10,123 nt of DNA, taken from the NCBI GenBank assembly GCA_020348765.1, contig CP070753.1, positions 2,635,016 through 2,645,138 on the forward strand, read 5' to 3'. Below the pieces are notes generated by a model that was given only the letters and a program-made list of their open reading frames with translations, did not search any database and was not told the origin of the DNA. Both the position numbers and the translations under genes were made by a program. Below are positions 1-6,982 of the stretch, in pieces (the stretch's first letter is position 1; the number at the start of each line of letters is the position of its first letter). The DNA is from Burkholderiales bacterium. Lineage in GTDB: Bacteria; Pseudomonadota; Gammaproteobacteria; Burkholderiales; Burkholderiaceae_E.

Positions 1-2
1 AG

Positions 3-1340
3 ATGCTCTATCAGCTCAGGGAGTACCAGCGCGCGATGCTCAATCCGGTTTCGGACTGGGCGATCGCGACATCCAGGCTGTACTCCGACCCATACAGCGC
101 CTTTTCGTATCTGCCCTTCGCGAGCCGGGTGTCGGCCGGACTGGAACTGCTGTATCGACTCGGCAAGGAGTACGAGAAGCCCGAGTTCGGCCTGCGCAGC
201 ACCGAGATCGACGGGCGGACGGTCTCGGTGGCCGAGCATGTCGAACTCGCCAGGCCGTTCTGCCGCCTGATCCGCTTCGACCGGTTGCTGCCGCGCGGGC
301 TCGAGGAGCGGGCCGATGACCCGACGGTGCTGATCTTCGCGCCGCTGTCCGGCCACCATTCGACCTTGCTGCGCGACACCGTGCGCGCGCTGCTGCCCGA
401 GCACAACGTGTACGTCACCGACTGGATCGACGCGCGGCTGGTTCCGCTCGAGGAGGGTCCGTTCCACCTCGACGACTATGTCGGCTACTGCATCGAGTTC
501 ATCCGTCATCTCGGCCCGAACGTGCACGTGATGTCCGTGTGCCAGCCGACCGTGCCGGTGATGGCGGCAGTCTCGATCATGTCGAGCCTGCGCGACCCCG
601 CCGTGCCGCGCACGATGGTCATGATGGGCGGACCGATCGACACGCGCCACAACCCGACCGAGGTCAACGCGATGGCGATGACCCGCCCGCACGAGTGGTT
701 CGAGTACAACGTGATCTACCGCGTGCCCGACCGCTATCCCGGATCCGGTCGCAAGGTGTATCCGGGTTTCCTGCAGCATGCCGGGTTCGTGGCGATGAAT
801 CCGGACCGGCACATGGTGTCGCACTGGGACTACTACCTGAACCTGGTGCGCGGCGACCTCGAGGACGCCGAGAGCCACTGCAAGTTCTACGACGAGTACA
901 ACGCGGTGCTCGACATGCCGGCCGAATACTACCTGGACACGATCCGGGTCGTGTTCCAGGAACACCTGCTGCCCCTCGGGCAGTGGGTGGTCGATTTCGA
1001 GGGCGCCGAGATCCGCGTGGCGCCGGAGGACATCACGGTGCCCGCGCTGTTCACGATCGAGGGCGAGCTGGACGACATCTCCGGCAGCGGCCAGACCCGT
1101 GCCGCCCACGCGCTGTGCATCTCGGTTCCGGCCGAGCGCCACGAGCACCTGACCGCACCCGGCGCCGGGCACTATGGCATTTTCAGCGGCCGGCGCTGGC
1201 GGGACTCGATCTACCCCGAGGTGCGGCGCTTCATCCGGGCGCATCTGGACGCATACGACCCGGCCTCCGGACGCACCGCGAAGACGCGGCCGACACGCAC
1301 GGTACGCAAGGGGGCCCGCGGGCGCGGCCGCGCCGCCTGA
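3..1340 (+). CDS. phaZ: Intracellular polyhydroxybutyrate depolymerase
   Basis: A 445-residue alpha/beta-hydrolase-fold protein that mobilises cytoplasmic PHB granules. It resembles Ralstonia PhaZ1 along nearly its whole length, beginning with the family-typical MLYQLREYQR, so the ATG at 3 is taken as the true start although its ribosome binding site lies outside the window. The nucleophile is a cysteine in SVCQP (Cys180) instead of the serine of extracellular depolymerases. The rest of the triad is an Asp in EGELDDISG (Asp357 or Asp358, Asp357 preferred) and His390 in GAGHYGIFSG. For this family, attack on native granules, with thiolysis to 3-hydroxybutyryl-CoA reported for the Ralstonia enzyme, is established knowledge. 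There is no signal peptide, fitting cytoplasmic action. The odd part is the C-terminus: about 20 residues beyond the usual end are rich in Arg, Lys, Thr and Gly. No phaC, phaA or phaP gene is in view. Confidence 0.95.
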   Translation: MLYQLREYQRAMLNPVSDWAIATSRLYSDPYSAFSYLPFASRVSAGLELLYRLGKEYEKPEFGLRSTEIDGRTVSVAEHVELARPFCRLIRFDRLLPRGLEERADDPTVLIFAPLSGHHSTLLRDTVRALLPEHNVYVTDWIDARLVPLEEGPFHLDDYVGYCIEFIRHLGPNVHVMSVCQPTVPVMAAVSIMSSLRDPAVPRTMVMMGGPIDTRHNPTEVNAMAMTRPHEWFEYNVIYRVPDRYPGSGRKVYPGFLQHAGFVAMNPDRHMVSHWDYYLNLVRGDLEDAESHCKFYDEYNAVLDMPAEYYLDTIRVVFQEHLLPLGQWVVDFEGAEIRVAPEDITVPALFTIEGELDDISGSGQTRAAHALCISVPAERHEHLTAPGAGHYGIFSGRRWRDSIYPEVRRFIRAHLDAYDPASGRTAKTRPTRTVRKGARGRGRAA

Positions 1341-1361
1341 GCTCCGGGACCGTCCGGAGCT
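1340..1361 (+). terminator. Stem-loop directly after phaZ
   Basis: A perfect 8-bp inverted repeat, agctccgg and ccggagct, encloses the loop gaccgt and starts at the last base of the phaZ stop codon. No T run follows, so it is only a candidate. It could act as a Rho-assisted terminator or as a 3'-end stabiliser of the phaZ transcript. Confidence 0.4.
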
Positions 1362-1410
1362 GGCCAGATCCCAGGCCCGGCGCCTGCAGCGGCACCGCCT
1401 TACCCCTCCG

Positions 1411-1480
1411 CGACTGCCGTTTCACGACTACCCTTCCACGACTACCCTTCCACGAGTACCCTTCCACGACTGCCGTTCCG
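1411..1480. repeat. 14-bp tandem repeat, five units
   Basis: Five consecutive 14-bp units start at 1411, 1425, 1439, 1453 and 1467. The three central units read cgactacccttcca, one with a g for c. The outer two are cgactgccgtttca and cgactgccgttccg, so the array is symmetric in its variants. The period is not a multiple of three and the stretch lies between phaZ and the rnfB-like gene, so it is read as non-coding. The plus strand is pyrimidine-rich across the array. Confidence 0.85.
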
Positions 1481-1496
1481 CCGTTTCCTCAGCTCG

Positions 1497-1541
1497 GCGT
1501 TTTGCGCCTAACCGCTTTGCCGCTCGCCGCTTTGCCTCCAC
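1497..1541. repeat. Degenerate 15-bp tandem repeat, three units
   Basis: Three units of 15 bp follow each other: gcgttttgcgcctaa, ccgctttgccgctcg and ccgctttgcctccac. They end three bases before the ATG of the rnfB-like gene. They are a different repeat from the 14-bp array just upstream. They take the place where a ribosome binding site would be expected, and I see no Shine-Dalgarno sequence there. Confidence 0.5.
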
Positions 1542-1544
1542 CCG

Positions 1545-2198
1545 ATGCAGACGCTGACCGACCGAATCGATGCCTTGCTGCCGCAGACGCAGTGCACCCG
1601 GTGCGGCTTCGAGGGATGCGGCCCGTACGCTCAGGCGATCGCCCGCGGTGATGCCGAGGTGAACCGCTGCCCGCCGGGCGGCGTCGCGCTCATCGATGGT
1701 CTGGCGGCGCTGCTCGGACGCGATCCGATGCCACTCGATCCGCTGCGCGGGCCGCACCGATCGCTGCGCATCGCGCGCGTCATCGAGACCGAGTGCATCG
1801 GTTGCACCAAGTGCATCCAGGCCTGCCCGGTCGACGCGATCGTCGGTGCGCCGCGGCGCATGCACACCGTGATCGCACGGTTGTGCACCGGCTGCGACCT
1901 GTGTCTGCCACCGTGTCCGGTCGACTGCATCGTGATGACCGAGCCCGACCCGCCACGGGCCTGGACCACGGCCGACGCGACGGCCGCGAGGCAGCGCCAC
2001 GACGCGCGCCGCCGGCGCATGCGGCTCGAACAGGCAGACACCGAGCGCCGCCTCGCGGCCAGGGCCAGGGACAAGCTCGAGGCACTGCGGGCCGCGCCCG
2101 ACTCACCCGAAATCGAACGCAAGCGCCGCATCGTCGAGGCGGCGATCGAGCGTGCCAGGCAACGGCGGCTGGCACGCGACACCGGGTTGCCAGGATGA
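1545..2198 (+). CDS. rsxB: Soluble RnfB/RsxB-type three-cluster ferredoxin
   Basis: A 217-residue iron-sulfur protein of the RnfB family. The N-terminal Fe-S domain has Cys17, Cys20, Cys25 and Cys42. Two ferredoxin-type [4Fe-4S] motifs follow, with Cys84, 87, 90, 94 and Cys114, 117, 120, 124. In Rnf/Rsx complexes RnfB passes electrons between NADH, membrane subunits and ferredoxin or SoxR. This version starts directly at the Fe-S domain ([13 protein letters not shown]) and lacks the hydrophobic N-terminal anchor, and no rnfA, C, D, G or E gene is present, so it is probably a cytosolic orphan. Residues about 145-210 are highly charged and Arg/Glu/Ala-rich, a likely helical coiled-coil tail. 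The stop codon overlaps the ATG of nth (ATGA). An rnfB-nth link also exists in E. coli, where nth closes the rsxABCDGE operon. The electron partner is unknown. Confidence 0.93.
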   Translation: MQTLTDRIDALLPQTQCTRCGFEGCGPYAQAIARGDAEVNRCPPGGVALIDGLAALLGRDPMPLDPLRGPHRSLRIARVIETECIGCTKCIQACPVDAIVGAPRRMHTVIARLCTGCDLCLPPCPVDCIVMTEPDPPRAWTTADATAARQRHDARRRRMRLEQADTERRLAARARDKLEALRAAPDSPEIERKRRIVEAAIERARQRRLARDTGLPG

Positions 2199-2866
2199 AT
2201 CGCGAGGCGCGCCAGCAGATGTTCGAGCGGCTGCGAGCCGCCAACCCGAATCCGAGTACCGAGCTCGAGTGGTCCACGCCGTTTCAGCTGCTGGTCGCAG
2301 TGCTGCTGTCTGCACAGGCCACGGACCGCAGCGTCAACCTGGCCACGCGACGCCTGTTCGCCGACGCCGGTACGCCTCAGACCATGATCGCACTCGGTGA
2401 GGAAGGCCTGGTGCCGTACGTGCAGACGATCGGCCTGTTCCGCTCCAAGGCCAAACACCTGATCGCCACCTGCGACATCCTGCTGCGCGAGCACGGCGGA
2501 CAGGTGCCGCGCGAGCGCGACGCGCTCGAGGCGCTGCCCGGGGTCGGCCGCAAAACCGCCAACGTGATACTGAATACCGCGTTCGGCGAACCGACGATCG
2601 CGGTCGACACGCACATCTTTCGGGTCGCCAACCGGACCGGACTGGCACGCGGCAAGACGCTGCTCGAGGTCGAGCGCAAGCTGCTGCGCGCCGTGCCCGC
2701 GGCGTTCCGGAAGGACGCGCACCATTGGCTGATCCTGCACGGGCGATACGTGTGCAAGGCGCGCAAGCCCGAATGCTGGCGCTGCATCATCGCCGAGCTC
2801 TGTCCCTGGCGGCCCAAGACCGAGGCGCCGGCCCGGATCCCGAAGCGAACGCACGGCCATGTTTGA
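2195..2866 (+). CDS. nth: Endonuclease III, DNA glycosylase/AP lyase
   Basis: A 223-residue protein that excises oxidised pyrimidines and cleaves the abasic site in base-excision repair. The helix-hairpin-helix is [10 protein letters not shown] with catalytic Lys120. The catalytic Asp138 lies in AVDTHIFR. The C-terminal [4Fe-4S] loop has Cys187, Cys194, Cys197 and Cys203. These positions coincide with those I know for E. coli Nth, which also fixes the start. The ATG overlaps the stop of the preceding ferredoxin gene by 4 bp, implying translational coupling, and a longer in-frame upstream extension is therefore not used. The C-terminal 15 or so residues after the cluster are basic. Its 3' end overlaps the DUF1841 gene by 8 bp. 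Co-expression with a soluble RnfB suggests, but does not prove, a redox link to its cluster. Confidence 0.97.
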   Translation: MNREARQQMFERLRAANPNPSTELEWSTPFQLLVAVLLSAQATDRSVNLATRRLFADAGTPQTMIALGEEGLVPYVQTIGLFRSKAKHLIATCDILLREHGGQVPRERDALEALPGVGRKTANVILNTAFGEPTIAVDTHIFRVANRTGLARGKTLLEVERKLLRAVPAAFRKDAHHWLILHGRYVCKARKPECWRCIIAELCPWRPKTEAPARIPKRTHGHV

Positions 2867-3290
2867 CCCGAGCAAGGATGACGTGCGCCGCTTCTTCTGC
2901 GGCACCTGGCGCAAGCATCGCCGGCAAACGCCGCTGACCCCGCTCGAGGCGATGGCGCTGGACTGGATCGTCGAGCACCCGGAGTACCACGACGCGCTCG
3001 AAGACGAGCAGCAAGCGCTTGCGGCCGACTACAGCGTGCAGGCCGGACGCACGAACCCGTTCCTGCACCTGGCGATGCACCTGGCCATTGCCGAGCAGCT
3101 CTCGATCGATCAGCCGCCCGGACTGCGCCCGGCTTTCGAAGCGCTGCGCGAGCGGCTCGGATCCGAGCACGCGGCCGCACACGAGGTCATGGAGTGCCTG
3201 GGCCAGGTCGTCTGGGAGGCGCAGCGCAACTCGACCGTGCCCGACGGACTGGCCTATGTCGAATGCGTCCGGCGCCGCTCGCGCCGGTAG
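2859..3290 (+). CDS. DUF1841 family protein, putative metal-binding helical bundle
   Basis: A 143-residue cytosolic protein that I recognise as DUF1841, a family known mainly from Beta- and Gammaproteobacteria and without assigned function. It starts [13 protein letters not shown] and contains the family-like blocks TPLEAMALDWIVEHPEYH, NPFLHLAMHLAIAEQLSIDQ and HEVMECLGQVVWEAQRN. Three helices carry evenly spaced His and acidic residues: His40, His44, Glu48; His70, His74, Glu79; His104, His108, Glu112. That spacing puts the side chains on one helix face, as in DinB-like or hemerythrin-like metal sites, so a metal centre is my inference. The gene overlaps the end of nth by 8 bp and is the last of the operon, with a terminator-like hairpin just downstream. 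I see no signal peptide or membrane segment. Confidence 0.88.
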   Translation: MFDPSKDDVRRFFCGTWRKHRRQTPLTPLEAMALDWIVEHPEYHDALEDEQQALAADYSVQAGRTNPFLHLAMHLAIAEQLSIDQPPGLRPAFEALRERLGSEHAAAHEVMECLGQVVWEAQRNSTVPDGLAYVECVRRRSRR

Positions 3291-3297
3291 CGTACCG

Positions 3298-3327
3298 GGC
3301 GCCGCGAGGCGGCGCCGGCACCGTTTT
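3298..3327 (+). terminator. Probable intrinsic terminator of the rnfB-nth-DUF1841 operon
   Basis: Eight bases after the DUF1841 stop there is a hairpin with stem ggcgccgc and gcggcgcc (3298-3305 and 3309-3316) and loop gag. It is followed within eight bases by TTTT (3324-3327). The stem is strong and the T run short, so I call it a probable terminator for the upstream operon. Confidence 0.6.
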
Positions 3328-3328
3328 C

Positions 3329-3337
3329 TGCTACGCT
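3329..3337 (+). promoter_or_regulatory. Possible extended -10 element for the DUF47 gene
   Basis: The sequence TGCTACGCT matches an extended -10 (TGn followed by a TATAAT-like TACGCT) and lies about 30 bp before the DUF47 start. It comes right after the putative terminator, where a new promoter is expected. No convincing -35 box is visible at the usual distance, so the call is weak. Confidence 0.3.
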
Positions 3338-3356
3338 GAATCGGTGGCAGCGGCCG

Positions 3357-3360
3357 AAGG
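3357..3360 (+). promoter_or_regulatory. Ribosome binding site deciding the DUF47 start
   Basis: An AAGG core within gccgaaggcg lies seven bases before the ATG at 3368. It supports that start over the longer open frame that begins inside the DUF1841 gene. Confidence 0.55.
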
Positions 3361-3367
3361 CGAGCCC

Positions 3368-4012
3368 ATGCGATGGATCAGGCGGCTGATGCCGCGCGAC
3401 GTGCAGTTCTTCGGGCTGCTGGAACACCATGTCGAGTTGCTGGCCGAGGCGGCTGCGGCGCTGGGCGAGCTGCTCGGCAGCTACGACGACATCGCGGGGC
3501 GCGCCGGGCGCATCCAGCGCGTCGACGACCTCGAGCGCCAGGCCGACCGACTGGTCCAGGAGGCGGCCGCGCGTCTGCACCGATCGAGGGTTGCACCCTT
3601 TGACGGAAAGCGGATCTATGCGCTGTTGACCGAGCTGGACGACATCCTCGACCTGATGCAGGACGTTGCCGAATCGCTGCTGCTCTACGACATCCAGCGC
3701 ATTCCAACCGAAGCGCTGCAGCTGGCCGAGCTGGCACAGGCCGGATGCGGCAAGGTGCAGCGGGCGGTGCACGGACTGCGTGACCTGCACGACGCGACCG
3801 GGCTGGTGCGGCTGTGCGACGAGGTCGATGCGATCGAATCCGATGCGGACCGGGTCCTGCGTGCGGCGATGTCGCGCCTGTTTCGGCACGAAACCGACGT
3901 GCGCGAACTGATCAAGCTGAAGGCGATCTACGAGTTGCTCGAGTCGGTCACCGATCGCTGCAAGGACGCCGCGACCACGGTCGAGGGCCTGGTGCTGGAG
4001 CATGCCCGATGA
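3368..4012 (+). CDS. DUF47 family PhoU-like protein
   Basis: A 214-residue all-helical protein of the DUF47/TIGR00153 family, relatives of PhoU. The opening MPRDVQFFGLLEHH is typical. Acidic metal-site segments of the PhoU fold occur at residues 53-60 (DDLERQAD), 89-95 (ELDDILD) and 152-161 (EVDAIESDAD), followed by YELLESVTDRCKDAA near the end. Family members usually sit immediately before a Pit-type low-affinity phosphate permease gene and are thought to modulate it. Here no permease follows: the next gene is an esterase 33 bp downstream. A role in phosphate or metal homeostasis is therefore only inferred from the family. The start has a good Shine-Dalgarno seven bases upstream. The longer frame upstream overlaps DUF1841 and is rejected. 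Confidence 0.9.
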   Translation: MRWIRRLMPRDVQFFGLLEHHVELLAEAAAALGELLGSYDDIAGRAGRIQRVDDLERQADRLVQEAAARLHRSRVAPFDGKRIYALLTELDDILDLMQDVAESLLLYDIQRIPTEALQLAELAQAGCGKVQRAVHGLRDLHDATGLVRLCDEVDAIESDADRVLRAAMSRLFRHETDVRELIKLKAIYELLESVTDRCKDAATTVEGLVLEHAR

Positions 4013-4045
4013 TGCCGGGCGCCGAACGCGGCAGGCCACCGCCGC

Positions 4046-4726
4046 ATGCCTGAACGCCAGCTATGGCTCGAGTTTCCGCCGATCTCGCACTCGGCGCCGC
4101 CGCGCTTGCTCGCGTTCCTGCACGGGGCTGGCTCGTCGCCCGAGGCGCTCGCACCGGTGGCGCTGTCCTGGCATCTCAAGTTCCCGGGCGCGACGGTCGC
4201 GGTGCTGCAGGGCACCCGGCGCACCCGTTGCATGCGGGGCCGCGACTGGTTCGACCCGATGGCGGTCGATGCCGAGCGGCGCCGATGCGTCGATGCGGCG
4301 GTCGGCCTCGCCGCAGAGCGGCTGGCAGCGGCGCAACACACCGCCGGGCTGGACGGCGCGCGCACCGTGATGATCGGATTCTCGCAGGGCGCGACGATGG
4401 CGCTCGAACTGGCGCGCGCGCATCCCGAGCTGGCTGCCATCGTCGTGTCATACGCAGGCAGGCTCGCTCGGCCGGTCGGGCGCAATGAGCGGGTGTGGCC
4501 GACGATCCACCTGATCCACGGCGAGTTCGACTCGATCGTGCCGGCAGTGCATGCGCAGCAGGCGTTCCGCGGCCTGAAGGCCGCCGGCGCCGACGTCACG
4601 CTCGACATCGCTGCAGACACCGCGCACACGATCGGGCAGCAGCTGGTCAACCTCGGTACGCTGCGGGTGATGCAGACCGTGTTTCGCGGGCGCCGCCGCG
4701 GCGCCCGTGAATCGGCCCTGCACTGA
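4046..4726 (+). CDS. YpfH-like serine esterase (alpha/beta hydrolase)
   Basis: A 226-residue alpha/beta hydrolase of the phospholipase/carboxylesterase group (Abhydrolase_2), closest in layout to E. coli YpfH. The oxyanion segment is LHGAGSSPEA near residue 26. The nucleophile elbow is GFSQG with Ser113. The acid is Asp162 in HGEFDSIVP and the base is His194 in DTAHTIG, so the triad is complete. It should hydrolyse short-chain acyl or aryl esters in the cytoplasm; the natural substrate is unknown. It starts 33 bp after the DUF47 stop and is probably co-transcribed with it. The ATG at 4046 has only a weak GGCAGG about ten bases upstream. The last ten or so residues are Arg-rich and encoded by a large palindrome. 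Confidence 0.9.
   Translation: MPERQLWLEFPPISHSAPPRLLAFLHGAGSSPEALAPVALSWHLKFPGATVAVLQGTRRTRCMRGRDWFDPMAVDAERRRCVDAAVGLAAERLAAAQHTAGLDGARTVMIGFSQGATMALELARAHPELAAIVVSYAGRLARPVGRNERVWPTIHLIHGEFDSIVPAVHAQQAFRGLKAAGADVTLDIAADTAHTIGQQLVNLGTLRVMQTVFRGRRRGARESALH
4687..4707. other. 10-bp inverted repeat inside the 3' end of the esterase gene
   Basis: The arms cgggcgccgc and gcggcgcccg are perfectly complementary around a single central base, so the RNA could form a very stable hairpin (about 8 bp with a 5-base loop). It lies 20 bp before the end of the esterase gene and faces the convergent hemL gene. No T run follows. It may help stop transcription from either side, or it may only reflect Arg/Gly codons at high GC. 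Confidence 0.35.
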
Positions 4727-4796
4727 CGGCGGCCGCGCGCGTCGCCGGGAACGCCGCCGACGCCGCAGCGGTCCAGGGTCGTGGGACTGGCCGGTG

Positions 4797-6083
<1,287 letters not shown>

Positions 6084-6116
6084 GGCAGCGCTCGGTCAGA
6101 ATGGGGGCGAGCCCGC

Positions 6117-6122
6117 ATGATA
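6117..6122 (-). promoter_or_regulatory. Possible -10 box of hemL
   Basis: On the minus strand the hexamer TATCAT, preceded by GC and followed by GCGGGC, lies 34 bases before the hemL start codon in the 89-bp divergent gap. The best upstream match to a -35 box is TTGGGT with a long 19-bp spacer (6142-6147), so this is tentative. Confidence 0.3.
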
Positions 6123-6172
6123 GCGAATCCGCCGCACGCGGACCCAACGAACCGGTCCTGCACCCGCAGCAC

Positions 6173-6982
6173 ATGAACACCAGGTCGCCAGGTGCCGTCG
6201 CGGTCGACGGCTCGATCCGCAGCGAGCGCCGCGGCCCGGTGCTGCTGCTGGGAATCGATCGGCCCGCCAGGCGCACCGGCTTCACCCCCGAGATGGCGCA
6301 TGCGCTCGCCGAGGGCTACACGCTGCTCGAGAGCGATCCGGAGCTGCGCGTTGCCGTCGTCTGGGCGGTCGGTGCGCATTTCACGGCCGGCCTCGACCTG
6401 CCACGCTGGAGCGGGATCCTGCAAGCGGGCGGTGCGCTGGTCGACGAGCGGCTCGTCGACCCGTTCGACCTCAGGGCACCGCGCCGGGTCAAGCCGGTGG
6501 TCTACGCGGTCCAGGGCGTCTGCTACACGCTCGGCATCGAGCTGATGCTGGCAGCCGACATCGTGATCGCGGCCGAGGACTGCCGGTTCTCGCAGCTCGA
6601 GGTGTTGCGCGGCCTGATGCCCACGGGCGGTGCGACCGTGCGCATCGCCGAGCGCGCAGGCACCGGCAACGCGATGCTGTATCTGCTGACCGGCGACGTG
6701 TTCGGCGCCGACGAGGCCTGGCGCATGGGACTGGTGCAGCGGGTCGTGTCCGCGGGCTCGCAGTTCGACGCCGCGCTCGCGATCGCCGAGCGCATCGCCG
6801 CTGCCGCGCCGCTCGCGGTGCAGGCGGTGGTCCGCAACGCGCGCCTGGCGCGCGAGCAGGGCCCGCTCGCGGCCATCGCCGAGTACCGCGACCGGCAGGC
6901 GCGCCTGGCTGCGAGCGCAGACGCACGCGAGGGGCTGGCGGCGTTTCGCGAGCGCCGCGCCCCCCGGTTCTCGGGCCGATGA
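6173..6982 (+). CDS. Crotonase-family enoyl-CoA hydratase/isomerase
   Basis: A 269-residue crotonase-fold protein acting on acyl-CoA thioesters in the cytoplasm. The oxyanion-hole segment is HFTAGLDL near residue 69, and the second is GVCYTLGIELMLAADI. Both acid/base residues of enoyl-CoA hydratase appear kept: Glu123 (GIELML) and Glu143 (FSQLEV), spaced by 20 as are Glu144 and Glu164 of the rat enzyme. Hydratase activity is therefore plausible, though the substrate cannot be read from sequence. The start at 6173 fits the usual length. An in-frame ATG at 6101 would add 24 unconserved-looking residues across the intergenic region. Neither has a clear ribosome binding site. The stop overlaps the following threonine ammonia-lyase by 4 bp (ATGA), so the two are very likely coupled. 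Confidence 0.9.
   Translation: MNTRSPGAVAVDGSIRSERRGPVLLLGIDRPARRTGFTPEMAHALAEGYTLLESDPELRVAVVWAVGAHFTAGLDLPRWSGILQAGGALVDERLVDPFDLRAPRRVKPVVYAVQGVCYTLGIELMLAADIVIAAEDCRFSQLEVLRGLMPTGGATVRIAERAGTGNAMLYLLTGDVFGADEAWRMGLVQRVVSAGSQFDAALAIAERIAAAAPLAVQAVVRNARLAREQGPLAAIAEYRDRQARLAASADAREGLAAFRERRAPRFSGR

Noticed and set aside
1411-1541. CRISPR array or coding repeat
   Set aside because: Units are 14-15 bp with no spacers, no cas genes are present, and the 14-bp period breaks any reading frame.
539-1651. Long plus-strand frame of 370 codons overlapping the phaZ 3' half and rnfB start
   Set aside because: It lies in a shifted frame of phaZ, is Arg/Ala/Pro-rich as expected for high-GC shadow frames, runs through the tandem repeats, and shows no recognisable domain.
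4009-4053. 14-codon frame MMPGAERGRPPPHA bridging DUF47 and the esterase
   Set aside because: It has no own ribosome binding site and is too short to judge. It could couple translation but nothing supports it as a gene.
6101-6172. Longer N-terminus for the crotonase-family protein from the ATG at 6101
   Set aside because: It would add 24 residues with no resemblance to the family and would cover most of the divergent promoter region of hemL.
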